Source of the DNA: Methylocaldum sp. 14B
Lineage (GTDB): Bacteria; Pseudomonadota; Gammaproteobacteria; Methylococcales; Methylococcaceae
Assembly (NCBI RefSeq): GCF_002005105.1
Contig: NZ_MSCV01000009.1
Span: 110,485-174,484, forward strand
Direction: 5' to 3'
Length of the DNA stretch: 64,000 nucleotides
In this document: positions 36,337 through 46,100 of the stretch, one piece after another
Numbering within the stretch: position 1 is the first letter of the stretch
Layout: every line of letters begins with the position of its first letter
Program-made: the position numbers and the translations under genes
The notes under the pieces: model-generated
Told to the model about the DNA's origin: nothing
The model's input: the letters and a program-made list of their open reading frames with translations, nothing else
Databases searched by the model: none

Positions 36337-37161
36337 TCAGTGTCCGGCCGGCCGTGCCGGTCTGTCGCCGAATACCCGCATCAAACTTGCGATAGTGGCG
36401 AGCGTCGCGAGATAAAACAGGATTTGCACGCCGTCCGGACGGGACACGTAACCCAACAGAGTATGCAAGACTTGACCGATCAAACTGTCTTCGGACAACC
36501 AATTGGAGGTATTCCACACCTCGTGACCCAAAGGCGGAAGCAGATCGGCCTGCACCAGATAGGCCGCTCCCTGAGAAGCCAGGCCGGCGGCCAAAAATAA
36601 AATAAGCCAACTGGTAACCTTGAATAGATAACGCGTAGGAATACGAAGCAAACCATAATACATCGCCAAGCCCACGGCTGTGCCGAGCGAAATGCCGACG
36701 ACTCCGCCCGTCAGCATCGATCCCGTATGGCTTCCGTCTGCTGACGCGATCCCATATAAAAAGAGAACGACCTCCGAGCCTTCCCGTAGCACCGCGAGCC
36801 CCACCACGACTGCCAGAGCATAGAGCGGCCGGTCGCCCGACAGCACGGCTTTTCCGACCTGGCTCATCGCCTGGGCGAGCTCTCGCCCGTGACGCTGCAT
36901 CCAGATATTGTGCCAACCGAGCATCGCGACCGCGGTAAACAACACGGCCGCGTTGAAAAGATCCTGCCCGACACCCGATGCCGCTTCCGCGAGGGTATCG
37001 GCAAAACCCGCAACCACGCAGGCGCCTATAAGCCCGCCTCCGACGCCGCTCCATATCCACCAACTGCGAGCGGCAACGCCGCGGCTGGCCGCCATGACGA
37101 TACTGATCACCAATGCGGCCTCGATGACCTCTCGGAATACGATGAGTGCAGTGGCTAACAT
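36337..37161 (-). CDS. FTR1-family iron permease (EfeU-like)
   Basis: A 274-residue inner-membrane protein with about seven helices and the two REXXE iron-binding motifs: REVIE (residues 10-14) and REGSE (126-130). FTR1/EfeU proteins move ferric or ferrous iron, often with a periplasmic cupredoxin-type partner, which is encoded just upstream. A Fur-like box precedes the pair. Unlike E. coli efeUOB there is no EfeB peroxidase gene nearby. Confidence 0.93.
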   Translation of the reverse strand: MLATALIVFREVIEAALVISIVMAASRGVAARSWWIWSGVGGGLIGACVVAGFADTLAEAASGVGQDLFNAAVLFTAVAMLGWHNIWMQRHGRELAQAMSQVGKAVLSGDRPLYALAVVVGLAVLREGSEVVLFLYGIASADGSHTGSMLTGGVVGISLGTAVGLAMYYGLLRIPTRYLFKVTSWLILFLAAGLASQGAAYLVQADLLPPLGHEVWNTSNWLSEDSLIGQVLHTLLGYVSRPDGVQILFYLATLATIASLMRVFGDRPARPAGH

Positions 37162-37179
37162 GTTCTGACCAATACCGCT

Positions 37180-37518
37180 TTATTTTGCAACGATGTGCCC
37201 TTTGGCGGATTCCTCATGAAATTCGCCAAAAAAATCATACGTACCCGGATCAAGTGGACCGATCGATACGGTGACCTGACTCTTGCCTGGAATGATCTTT
37301 TCCCTCTTCAAGGATCGACTCTCGAATTCCTCCGGCGTCGGGTCTTCATTTTTCACGACCAGTTTGATCTTCTGGCCTGCAGGCACCTCGAGCTCTGCCG
37401 GTTCGAAACGATGCTCCTTAATGATCAGCGTATAGGTCTCAGCCGCCGAAACCGAGCCGCAAACCATCAAAAGTGCGCTTAAAACGACAAACCGGCCCGA
37501 GTAAGTCCTGTTCTGCAT
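37180..37518 (-). CDS. Cupredoxin-domain periplasmic protein (EfeO N-domain-like)
   Basis: A 112-residue protein: signal peptide (to VSAAET) and a cupredoxin_1 domain (LIIKEHRFEPAELEVPAGQKI, split by its turn; GTYDFFGEFHEE). It resembles the stand-alone N-terminal domain of EfeO and would bind iron or copper for the FTR1 permease encoded 18 bases downstream. ATG 37518 is preferred over 37536 since it starts right at the signal peptide. Confidence 0.85.
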   Translation of the reverse strand: MQNRTYSGRFVVLSALLMVCGSVSAAETYTLIIKEHRFEPAELEVPAGQKIKLVVKNEDPTPEEFESRSLKREKIIPGKSQVTVSIGPLDPGTYDFFGEFHEESAKGHIVAK

Positions 37519-37587
37519 GATGTTCGGTCCTCTCAAGTTCGAAGAAGTAAGTCAACCGCGCGATTGCTACGGTTTTTCAGAAAGCTA

Positions 37588-37606
37588 AATGATAATCCTT
37601 ATCAAT
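37588..37606. promoter_or_regulatory. Fur-like box
   Basis: The palindrome TGATAA-TCC-TTATCA (37590-37604), within AATGATAATCCTTATCAAT, closely resembles the Fur consensus. It lies about 70 bases upstream of the cupredoxin-FTR1 pair on the minus strand, so iron repression is likely. It could also affect glpK on the other side, but that gene is 225 bases away. Confidence 0.65.
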
Positions 37607-37830
37607 TGATTAGGCAAACCGGGTAGGCTGACTTTATGGGCCGGTTTGGATTGGAAAAATGACCGAAGCGTCGATAGCGTTTCTTTCGATCGGCCTCTTT
37701 TACTCGCGGATTTCCGTTCGGCATCCTTCAAATTTTACTTGCCCGCATGATGAGGCCGTGATAGGTAGGCAATCACGGGATGTGGCATCAGGCACGCATC
37801 CCGGAAGCCAACTATTTTTGAAGTCACACC

Positions 37831-39327
37831 ATGCCCCGTTATATCGCCGTCATCGATCAAGGCACCAGCAGTACTCGGTGCATTCTCTTCGATCACACCG
37901 GACGTGCGGGAGCGATGGCTCAAGCCGAGCACCGGCAGTTCTACCCTAGGCCCGGCTGGGTTGAACACGATCCGCTGGAAATCTGGCGAAACGCCCAAGC
38001 GGTGGTCGTAGAGGCCTTGCGAAAAGCGGAAGTCGAAGCCGATGAAATCGTAGCTCTCGGAGTGACTAATCAGCGCGAAACGCTTGTCGTCTGGGATAAA
38101 ATCACCGGGAAACCGGTATATCCCGCCATCGTTTGGCAAGATACGCGCAGCGCCGAAATTTGCGAGCGGCTTGCCATCGAAGGCGGACAGGATAGATTTC
38201 GCGCAAGAACCGGACTGCCGATCGCCACCTATTTTTCGGGGCCCAAACTTCAATGGCTGTTGGATAACGTAGAAGAGGCCAGGATTCAGGCCGAACGCGG
38301 CGAGTTGCTGTGCGGCACGATCGACAGCTGGCTGGTTTGGAGCCTAACCGGCGGTAAGGAGGGCGGCGCACATGTCACCGACGTAAGCAACGCCTCGCGC
38401 ACGCTGTTGATGAATCTTGAAACCCTGGCATGGGACGAAGAACTGCTCGCCGCCATGAATATACCCGCTTCCATCCTGCCGACGATCCGTTCTTCATCCG
38501 AAATTTACGGCGTCGCCCAAGGGGCACTCGCCGGCGTTCCGGTCGCAGGTATTTTAGGCGATCAACAAGCCGCCTTATTCGGGCAAACCTGTTTCGCCGA
38601 GGGGGAAGCAAAAAACACCTATGGAACCGGATGCTTCATGCTTCTGAACACCGGCCTTAAGCCGGTGCAATCCCGCCATGGGCTCATCACGACAGTAGCG
38701 TACCAACTCGGCGGCGCAGCTCCAATCTTCGCGCTTGAAGGCTCGATAGCGGTCACGGGAGCTCTCGTGCAGTGGCTCAGGGATAATCTGGAGCTCATTC
38801 GGACCTCCGCGGAAGTCGAGTCGCTGGCCAATACCGTCGAGGACAACGGCGGCATCTATATCGTCCCGGCTTTCTCCGGCCTATTCGCGCCCTACTGGCG
38901 CAGCGACGCACGGGGAATCGTAATCGGGCTGACCCGCTACGTGAACAAGGGCCACTTTGCCCGAGCCGCACTGGAGGCCACGGCCTATCAGACCCGCGAC
39001 ATCGTTGACGCGATGCGGCAGGAGACGGGCCTGAATCTGGATGCTCTCAAAGCGGACGGCGGCATGGTCGTCAACGAGACCCTCATGCAATTCCAATCCG
39101 ACATACTCGGCACTCCGGTTATTCGCCCCATCGTGACCGAAACGACGGCACTCGGAGCAGCGTACGCAGCCGGTCTCGCTGTTGGCTTTTGGACCGACAT
39201 CAAGGAACTGCGCGACTTATGGCGAAAAGACAAGGAATGGCAACCGCGAATGACGGCCGAGACTCGGGAGCGGCTCTATGCCGGCTGGAGCAAGGCGGTC
39301 GAACGAACCTTCGGTTGGCTCGACTGA
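37831..39327 (+). CDS. glpK: Glycerol kinase
   Basis: A 498-residue kinase of the FGGY family at the usual GlpK length. The N-terminal phosphate-binding motif DQGTSSTR, substrate-region motifs [11 protein letters not shown] and IVWQDTRS, and the C-terminal YGTGCFML and DGGMVVNE are characteristic. It makes glycerol-3-phosphate from glycerol and ATP. No glycerol-3-phosphate dehydrogenase or facilitator gene lies next to it, so the gene stands alone; a role in lipid head-group recycling is possible in a methanotroph. Confidence 0.96.
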   Translation: MPRYIAVIDQGTSSTRCILFDHTGRAGAMAQAEHRQFYPRPGWVEHDPLEIWRNAQAVVVEALRKAEVEADEIVALGVTNQRETLVVWDKITGKPVYPAIVWQDTRSAEICERLAIEGGQDRFRARTGLPIATYFSGPKLQWLLDNVEEARIQAERGELLCGTIDSWLVWSLTGGKEGGAHVTDVSNASRTLLMNLETLAWDEELLAAMNIPASILPTIRSSSEIYGVAQGALAGVPVAGILGDQQAALFGQTCFAEGEAKNTYGTGCFMLLNTGLKPVQSRHGLITTVAYQLGGAAPIFALEGSIAVTGALVQWLRDNLELIRTSAEVESLANTVEDNGGIYIVPAFSGLFAPYWRSDARGIVIGLTRYVNKGHFARAALEATAYQTRDIVDAMRQETGLNLDALKADGGMVVNETLMQFQSDILGTPVIRPIVTETTALGAAYAAGLAVGFWTDIKELRDLWRKDKEWQPRMTAETRERLYAGWSKAVERTFGWLD

Positions 39328-39458
39328 ACGAAAACATCTTCATTGCGGGCTTCCGCCTCCGCAGTCCTGGTCTTTCTCGACGGAGCTGCGGTGTTCAGCC
39401 TCCGTTCAGGAAACCGGAACAATACTAATCGCGCCTTCTCAGAAAAGGAGCGAATGCC

Positions 39459-39818
39459 GTGAACAAGCTAAGAAATAGGTTAATGGTGCTGGCCTTTACG
39501 ATTGCGCTAACGGGCTGTGCGTCTACCGGATATCACAACCATGGCGATTATGCGTATCGCAATACGGTCACCGGTGCCGCAATCGGTGCTGCCGGCGGCG
39601 CATTGCTAGGACATGCCGCCGACGATGGCGGACGAGGTGCGCTCGTGGGCGGCGCGGTCGGGGCCGTCGTCGGCGGAGCAGCTGGCTATTACATGGACCA
39701 GAAGAAAAAACGCGAGTCTTACTACAACCGTCAGCCCGGTTACAGCAGTTACAACGATGGGTACCGCCCCTCTCCGTATGGCGAACAGCAGCCCCGCACT
39801 TATCCGTACCCGTACTGA
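39459..39818 (+). CDS. Glycine-zipper outer-membrane lipoprotein
   Basis: A 119-residue lipoprotein with lipobox ALTGCAS (Cys near 20) and a glycine-zipper region (GAAIGAAGGALLGHAADDGG, then GALVGGAVGAVVGGAAGYY) that should form a membrane hairpin, as in SlyB/YmgG-like proteins. The tail is Tyr/Pro-rich. It starts with GTG at 39459, eight bases after AAGGAG; the nearby ATG at 39454 is out of frame. Function unknown, probably envelope integrity. Confidence 0.85.
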   Translation: MNKLRNRLMVLAFTIALTGCASTGYHNHGDYAYRNTVTGAAIGAAGGALLGHAADDGGRGALVGGAVGAVVGGAAGYYMDQKKKRESYYNRQPGYSSYNDGYRPSPYGEQQPRTYPYPY

Positions 39819-40021
39819 GCCGCAGCGATAATCACTGCCGAAGCGGCAAAAAACTACGCCCACGAAAAATTTATGATCGCTCCGCCTTCTCGGCTTGCGT
39901 GGATAGCGCCCGGTCAACCGAGACCGGGGCATCCTAAAGTGGCGACCGGCTTGGCCGACGACTGGCGCGGCCGCTCGCCGCTTAAACGGCAATCGCCGAG
40001 TCTCGGTCTTTTATCGGTCGC

Positions 40022-40348
40022 CTATTTCTCCTGATAAATGACTTTCGGCTCAAAGTGATAGGCTGGATATCGAGGATCCGGTTGCGGGCTCTCCTCCGGA
40101 ACTTTTTTTTCCGCCTCTTCGGACGCCGGTATGATCACTTTCGGTTCGAAGTAAGCCGCTGGGTATCTCGGATCCGGCTCCGGAATTTCTGCTTTCGATG
40201 AATCACCCGTTGCCCCTTCGGGCGCCGAAATGATCACTTTGGGCTCGAAATCATAGGCCGGATACCGTGGGTCGTCGCCAGCCCAACCTACAGAAGAAAC
40301 CACCAACGAAAATCCGCCGAAGATAATTGCATTTCTCACGATGCTCAC
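40022..40348 (-). CDS. Exported protein with three DPRYPAYxFEPKVI repeats
   Basis: A 108-residue protein: signal peptide (residues 1-23, to VGWA) and a mature part made of three copies of a 14-residue motif (DPRYPAYDFEPKVI, DPRYPAAYFEPKVI, DPRYPAYHFEPKVI) joined by acidic, Lys/Pro-rich linkers of about 19 residues. GTG at 40348 has a GG-rich ribosome binding site and starts right at the signal sequence; an ATG at 40396 would precede it by 16 non-hydrophobic residues. I do not recognise the family. The repeat may bind metal, peptidoglycan or a partner protein. Confidence 0.7.
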   Translation of the reverse strand: MSIVRNAIIFGGFSLVVSSVGWAGDDPRYPAYDFEPKVIISAPEGATGDSSKAEIPEPDPRYPAAYFEPKVIIPASEEAEKKVPEESPQPDPRYPAYHFEPKVIYQEK

Positions 40349-40732
40349 CCCTGTGCCGTCAAGCTGACCCCTTATCACAACAAACTGATCTAGCATGACT
40401 CATTAAAGTATCCCAAATTCTTTAATCCTGCTGTTGCCATGTCAACGCGCTTCCCTAAACGGCGGGACCGCAACATTAGAATCGCCTCAAACCGCTGAAA
40501 AAGCCACATCTTGGTGCAATATCTTTTCGATTTGCACCTCTCGGGAAAGAAATCGAAATTTCGACCATCATTTTGATGAATTTTCGAGCGAATTAACGCC
40601 CTCGATCAATGGCATGAATTCTGCTTAAAGATGAATAAGCGTGATTTTCTACTGGCAAAGGCATTTCCAAAACGCGGAGTGACCGTGACCACTCAGAAGT
40701 TGGCTTCACCATCATCGCAGTGAGGGACACTC
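40349..40732. other. Gap with no recognised feature
   Basis: About 380 AT-richer bases between divergent small genes. Short frames here lack ribosome binding sites and homology. Probably promoters for both neighbours. Confidence 0.5.
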
Positions 40733-40969
40733 ATGAAAACATCGCTAAGAGTTTTTCTGGAACGCTTTCTAACCGTCTTCATGCTCTGGGGATGCGGCTG
40801 GAAACGGCGAAGGCAATCCGGCAGCGAAAGTTATCGAATCGAATGGCAAGACCCGATGACCGGGCAATGGTACGGCGAACAAAACGCGATGAAGCTTCTT
40901 AAAGTGTACGCGATGGCGGAATATAGCAAGACGAGCATCAAAACTGACCACTATCGCGCCTATTTTTGA
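40733..40969 (+). CDS. Small hypothetical protein (78 residues)
   Basis: ATG at 40733 follows GAGGGACACTC and the frame ends 30 bases before a good terminator, so it is probably a real one-gene transcript. The protein begins with a hydrophobic stretch (FLERFLTVFMLWGCGW, possible membrane anchor or lipobox-like WGC) followed by a basic patch and a hydrophilic tail with YRIEWQDPMTGQWYGEQNAM. No family recognised. Confidence 0.6.
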   Translation: MKTSLRVFLERFLTVFMLWGCGWKRRRQSGSESYRIEWQDPMTGQWYGEQNAMKLLKVYAMAEYSKTSIKTDHYRAYF

Positions 40970-40998
40970 CATCGAATCCCATTACCTACCTCCTCTCT

Positions 40999-41028
40999 AA
41001 GCTGCTTGAAAAGGCAGCTTTATTTTTT
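40999..41028 (+). terminator. Rho-independent terminator
   Basis: Stem AAGCTGC/GCAGCTT with an eight-base loop, followed by TTATTTTTT. It ends the small hypothetical gene. Confidence 0.75.
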
Positions 41029-41108
41029 GCTCCATTCACCAAGCAATGAACAGTATGAAAAGCGCCCCCAGCTCGATAAGCGGAGCTGTACCGCATTGTC
41101 TCGGCCGA

Positions 41109-41747
41109 TCAACCTGCGTCCGTTCTGTTTAAACAGCCCCGCAGGAATAATTTCACCACTTGTTCTGTCCAATGCTCGACCTCATCTTCGGTAGGAGCGC
41201 TCTCCAAGCCTAGTTGTTGTCGCTGGAAGCGCTCGCCGCGGAGTGCGTTGACAAACTGTCCGGCTAAAAATGCCGGATCCATGGCGATCACATGACCTAC
41301 TTGCTGATGCATGCCGAAAAACTTCTCGAGCCGATCCAGCGTCCGCTGCGGTCCCTGCTCATAAAACTCCGCTGCAAGCTCCGGAAACTGATGCGCCTCG
41401 GCTATCAATTGCGCACGCAAGCGAATGATTTCCGGACGGGAAAGCCGAAAAAGAAAATGCTTTCCGAACACGATCAGTGTTTCCTCCAACGGTTTGGCCA
41501 AGGCTTGGTCTAACGGCAACGTCGCCACCAACAGATCGCTATAGTGGCGAATGACCGCTCCGAATAAATCTGCCTTACCGCCAAAGTATCGATAAATGGT
41601 ACGGAGAGACACGCGAGCCTCGCGGGCGATAGTTTCCAGGCTTACATTGCCGTAGCCTCGCTCTACAAATAGCCGAAGTGCATGATCCAGAAGTTGATCA
41701 CGGCGGATGGCAGATTCACCCTTCCTAGGTCGGCCTATTCGATTCAT
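41109..41747 (-). CDS. TetR-family repressor of the RND operon
   Basis: A 212-residue TetR protein. The N-terminal helix-turn-helix (residues about 15-60, LETIAREARVSLRTIYRYFGGK) is typical, followed by a ligand-binding domain (TetR_C of the AcrR-like type). It is divergent from a tripartite RND efflux operon, with a palindrome in between, the classic layout of local efflux repressors. The inducer is unknown. Confidence 0.92.
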   Translation of the reverse strand: MNRIGRPRKGESAIRRDQLLDHALRLFVERGYGNVSLETIAREARVSLRTIYRYFGGKADLFGAVIRHYSDLLVATLPLDQALAKPLEETLIVFGKHFLFRLSRPEIIRLRAQLIAEAHQFPELAAEFYEQGPQRTLDRLEKFFGMHQQVGHVIAMDPAFLAGQFVNALRGERFQRQQLGLESAPTEDEVEHWTEQVVKLFLRGCLNRTDAG

Positions 41748-41772
41748 TATCGTTACTTTTCACTTTAATAGA

Positions 41773-41788
41773 TGGACACAGTCGTCCA
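41773..41788. promoter_or_regulatory. Candidate TetR operator
   Basis: Inverted repeat TGGAC-ACAGTC-GTCCA in the 130-base region between the TetR gene and the efflux operon. Position and symmetry fit autorepression and control of the operon. Confidence 0.45.
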
Positions 41789-41877
41789 GTTTAGCGAGAA
41801 TAATGAAACGATATCTTACCCTTTCTTTTCGTGCCGTGTCGCTACTCCCGATCGCTCCCGCTTAATACGCCAAACTT

Positions 41878-43107
41878 ATGCTAGTTTCGTTTGCTGCCGC
41901 TAGAGCATGCCGTTCGTCATACCGAACTTCTCCCCGCACTACTTTTCGCCGCATCGCGCTGTGGCTCCTCCTTTGCGCAGCGCTGATCGTACAGCTCTTC
42001 GGCTGTAGCAACCGCTCGGAAAACCAAGCGGCCGAGAGTCAAATGCCGCCGGTGAAAGTCAAAGTCGCCCAACCGCTACAAAAGGAAGTCTTGGAATGGG
42101 ACGAGTACACCGGACGCATAGAAGCGATGGAAACCGTGGAAGTCCGTGCGAGAGTCGACGGCTATCTGGACAGAGTGAACTTCAAGGCTGGCGACAAGGT
42201 AAAAAAGGGCGATTTATTGTTTGTCATCGATCCGAGACCTTATCGGGCCGAGCTGAACCGGGCGGAGGGAGAACTCGAACGGGCCAAGGCTCGGCTCGAA
42301 CTTGCCAAAAACGACTTGCAGCGGGCGGAGCATCTAAGACGGGCCAAGGCCATTTCCGAAGAAGAATACGACGCCCGCAGCAAGGGTCAGCGTGAAGCCA
42401 TCGCCGCCGTTCGTGCGGCCGAGGCGGCTGCTCAGACAGCCAGGTTGAACCTGGAATTCACCGAGGTGCGAGCGCCTATCGGCGGGCGAATCGCACGCGA
42501 GCTTGTCACCCCGGGCAACTTGGTCAGCGGCGGCGGCGGCGGCGGGACTTTGCTGACGATCATTGTATCCATCGATCCGGTTTACGTTTATGTCGACGCA
42601 GACGAACGGGCGGTCCTTAAATACAGGCGCTTGGCCGAAGCCGGGAAACGGACGAGCGCTCGCGAAACTCGAATTCCAGCGAAATTGGCGCTGCTCGACG
42701 AGTCCGAATTTCCTCATCAGGGTTACATCGATTACATCGAACCGCGCATGGATCCGAGCACCGGCACCTTGCGCGCCCGAGGCGTTTTCAGCAATCCCAA
42801 CGAACTCCTGAGCCCCGGATTCTTCGCTCGGCTTCGCGTGCCCGGAAGCCCACCTTATCAAGGCCTTCTGGTTCCCGACAGAGCCATCGGCACCGATCAA
42901 GGCCAGAAGTTCGTCTGGATCGCGAAAGACGATGGCTCGGCCGAATACCGTCGGATCGTACCGGGCACTGCCGCCGGCCAGATGCGGGTGATATCGGAAG
43001 GTTTGCAGCCTGGCGAGTGGGTAATCATCGAAGGCATTCAAAAAATACGTCCCGGCACCAAAATTGAGGCGGAGCGAGTCACGCTTTCAGAGACCGACGG
43101 TACTTAA
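41878..43107 (+). CDS. RND efflux membrane-fusion lipoprotein (AcrA/MexE type)
   Basis: A 409-residue periplasmic adaptor. Signal with lipobox VQLFGCSN, then the biotinyl-lipoyl half-motif (VEVRARVDGYLDRVNFKAGD), a coiled-coil hairpin (residues about 95-165, rich in AEGELERAKARLELAKND) and the beta-barrel domain. A run of six glycines (SGGGGGGTL) lies in the lipoyl-to-barrel linker. It connects the RND pump to the outer-membrane channel. The N-terminus may start later than 41878. Confidence 0.92.
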   Translation: MLVSFAAARACRSSYRTSPRTTFRRIALWLLLCAALIVQLFGCSNRSENQAAESQMPPVKVKVAQPLQKEVLEWDEYTGRIEAMETVEVRARVDGYLDRVNFKAGDKVKKGDLLFVIDPRPYRAELNRAEGELERAKARLELAKNDLQRAEHLRRAKAISEEEYDARSKGQREAIAAVRAAEAAAQTARLNLEFTEVRAPIGGRIARELVTPGNLVSGGGGGGTLLTIIVSIDPVYVYVDADERAVLKYRRLAEAGKRTSARETRIPAKLALLDESEFPHQGYIDYIEPRMDPSTGTLRARGVFSNPNELLSPGFFARLRVPGSPPYQGLLVPDRAIGTDQGQKFVWIAKDDGSAEYRRIVPGTAAGQMRVISEGLQPGEWVIIEGIQKIRPGTKIEAERVTLSETDGT

Positions 43108-43128
43108 TCGGAGACACGACGTCCGGCC

Positions 43129-46100
43129 ATGACGAGATTTACTCACTTTTTCATCGACCGCCCTATCTTCGCGTCGGTTCTTTCGATTCTCATCGTTCTC
43201 GTCGGAGGGCTGGCGTCGCTTGCGCTGCCCATCGCCCAATACCCCGAGATCGCACCGCCCAACGTCGTCGTGCGCGCGACCTATCCGGGCGCCAATGCGA
43301 AAGTGCTGGCCGAAACGGTGGCGACTCCCATCGAACAGGAGGTCAACGGCGTCGAGGACATGCTGTACATGTCGTCCCAGTCCACCAACGACGGCGTGAT
43401 GCAGTTGACCATCACGTTCAAACCGGGCACCGATCTCGACAAATCGCAGGTGCTGGTCCAGAACCGTGTGGCTTTGGCCGAGCCGAGGCTGCCTGAAGAA
43501 GTGCGCCGGCAAGGCATCACCGTGCGCAAACGCAGTCCGGACTTGAGCCTGGTGGTGAACCTGATTTCCCCCGACGGGCGCTACGACAGCGTGTATCTCA
43601 GCAATTACGCGCTGCTGCAAATCCGGGATGTGCTGGCTCGCCTGCCCGGCGTAGGCGACATCGTGCTGTTCGGCGGCCGCGAATACAGCATGCGGATCTG
43701 GCTGGACCCGGAAAAGGTAGCCGCCCGCAATCTGACATCCACCGACGTGGTACACGCTATACGCGAGCAGAACATCCAAGTGGCAGCCGGTGTCGTCGGG
43801 CAACCGCCTACGCCGGGAGGAATCGAATTTCAGCTTACCGTTACCACCATGGGCCGGCTGACGGATGAAAGCCAGTTCGGCGACATCATCATCAAGACCG
43901 GAAAAGACGGCCAGGTGACACGACTCAAGGACGTAGCACGGATCGAACTGGGAGCCAAAGATTACAGTTCGTCGCTCAACCTCGACGGGAAAGCAACGGT
44001 AGGCGTGGCTATTTTCCAACTGCCGGGATCCAACGCGATCGAGACCAAGAAAGCGGTAGTGGAAGCCATGGAGAAGCTCAAGCAGCGCTTTCCGGAGGGG
44101 CTCGATTACCTGCTCGTCTATGACACCGTGGTGTTCGTCACCCAATCCATCGCTGCCGTCGTAGAGACCCTCTTCGAAGCCATTCTGCTGGTCGTCGTCG
44201 TCGTACTGATATTCCTACAGAATTGGCGGGCCACCATCATCCCGCTCCTGGCGGTACCGGTGTCGCTCATCGGCACCTTCGCGGTCATGGCGGCCATGGG
44301 ACTCTCGCTGAACACGCTTTCCTTGTTCGGACTGGTTCTCGCCATCGGTATCGTGGTAGACGACGCCATCGTCGTGGTCGAGAACGTCGAACGGAACATC
44401 GCACTCGGCCTCAGGGCACGGGAAGCGACCCGGCGCGCCATGGAAGAAGTCGTCGGTCCCATCATCGCAACCTCATTGGTGTTGGTTGCGGTGTTCGTAC
44501 CGACGGCCTTCATTACCGGCGTGTCCGGGGCTTTCTACAAGCAGTTCGCCCTGACCATTTCGGTGTCCACGGTCATTTCCACATTCAACTCGCTCACCTT
44601 GAGTCCGGCTCTCTGCGCCCTGCTTCTGGACCGGGCCCACGGTGACAAAGATTGGTTCACGCGCCTGTTCGACCGGCTCTTCGGCTGGTTTTTCCGCGGC
44701 TTCAACCGGATTTTCGGCGCCTTCAGCGAGGGCTATTCACGACTGGTCGGCCGACTGATCCGCATCACAAGTGTGGTTCTGGTGCTCTATGTCGTGCTCA
44801 ACGGACTCAATTTTCTGGCTTTCTCCAAGGTGCCGACCGGGTTCATCCCTCAACAGGATCAAGGCTATCTCATTCTGTACGCACAGCTCCCCGATGCCGC
44901 CTCGCTGGAACGTACCGACGCGGTGATCAAGCGCGCCACGGACATCATCCTGAAAACCGAGGGCATCTCGCATGTCAACGCATACGCTGGATATTCGGTG
45001 CTGGCCGGAGCCAGCCAGTCCAACGCCGGCACCATGTTCGCCCGTCTCGCCCCGTTCGACGACCGCGCCGGCCATCCGGAACTTTCCGCGGAAGCGATCA
45101 TAAACAAGCTGCGCCAGAATCTCTCGGGGATAGAGGACGCTCATATCGCGGTATTCTCTCCTCCGCCGGTTCGCGGCCTCAGTTCGGTGGGCGGCTTCAA
45201 GCTGCAAATCCAGGACCGCGCCAACGTCGGCCCGGACGAATTGCAACGTATCGCGAGCGAAGTCGTTGCCAAGGGCAACCAGCAACCCGGATTAGTCGGC
45301 TTATTTACGACATTCCGGTCCAGCGTGCCGCAAGTCTACGTGGACGTAAACCGGACTCAGGCCAAGTCGTATGATGTTCCTTTGGGCAGCGTCTTCGACA
45401 CGCTCCAAATTTATCTCGGCTCGCTGTACGTCAACGATTTCAACCGGTTCGGCAGAACTTACCAGGTCACGGCGCAGGCCGATTCGCAGTTCAGACTGAG
45501 GCCTTCGGATATCGCCAATCTCAAGACCCGCAACCGGAACGGCGATATGGTTCCGCTGGGTACCCTGGTCGATATTCGCGAAACGGTGGGTCCGGACAAG
45601 GTGGCGCACTACAACATGTATCCGTCGGCGGAAATCAACGGCAGCACCTTGCCCGGCGTCAGTTCGGGCCAAGCCATCGCCTTGATGGAAAAGGTGGTGA
45701 ATCAAGAGCTCCCGCTCACCATGGGCTACGAATGGACCGAACTCAGCCTTCAGCAGATTCTCGCGGGCAATACCGCCATGATCATATTTCCGCTGAGCGT
45801 GATCTTCGTGTTTCTTGCCCTGGCTGCGCAGTACGAGAGCTGGTCGTTGCCCTTCGCCGTCATTCTCATCGTGCCCATGTGCCTCTTGAGCTCTATGGCC
45901 GGCGTATCGCTCCGCGGCATGGACAACAATATCTTCACTCAGGTTGGCTTTATCGTTCTGGTCGGATTGGCCAGCAAGAATGCGATCCTGATCGTCGAGT
46001 TCGCCCGTAATCTTCAAGATAAGGGCAGGGACCGCTATCAAGCCGCCATCGAAGCCGCGCGCCTCCGCCTTCGGCCCATTTTGATGACCTCCTTCGCCTT

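Noticed and set aside
43087..44145. A 352-codon frame on the minus strand
   Set aside because: Antisense to the RND pump gene; the plus-strand protein is an unmistakable AcrB-type pump.
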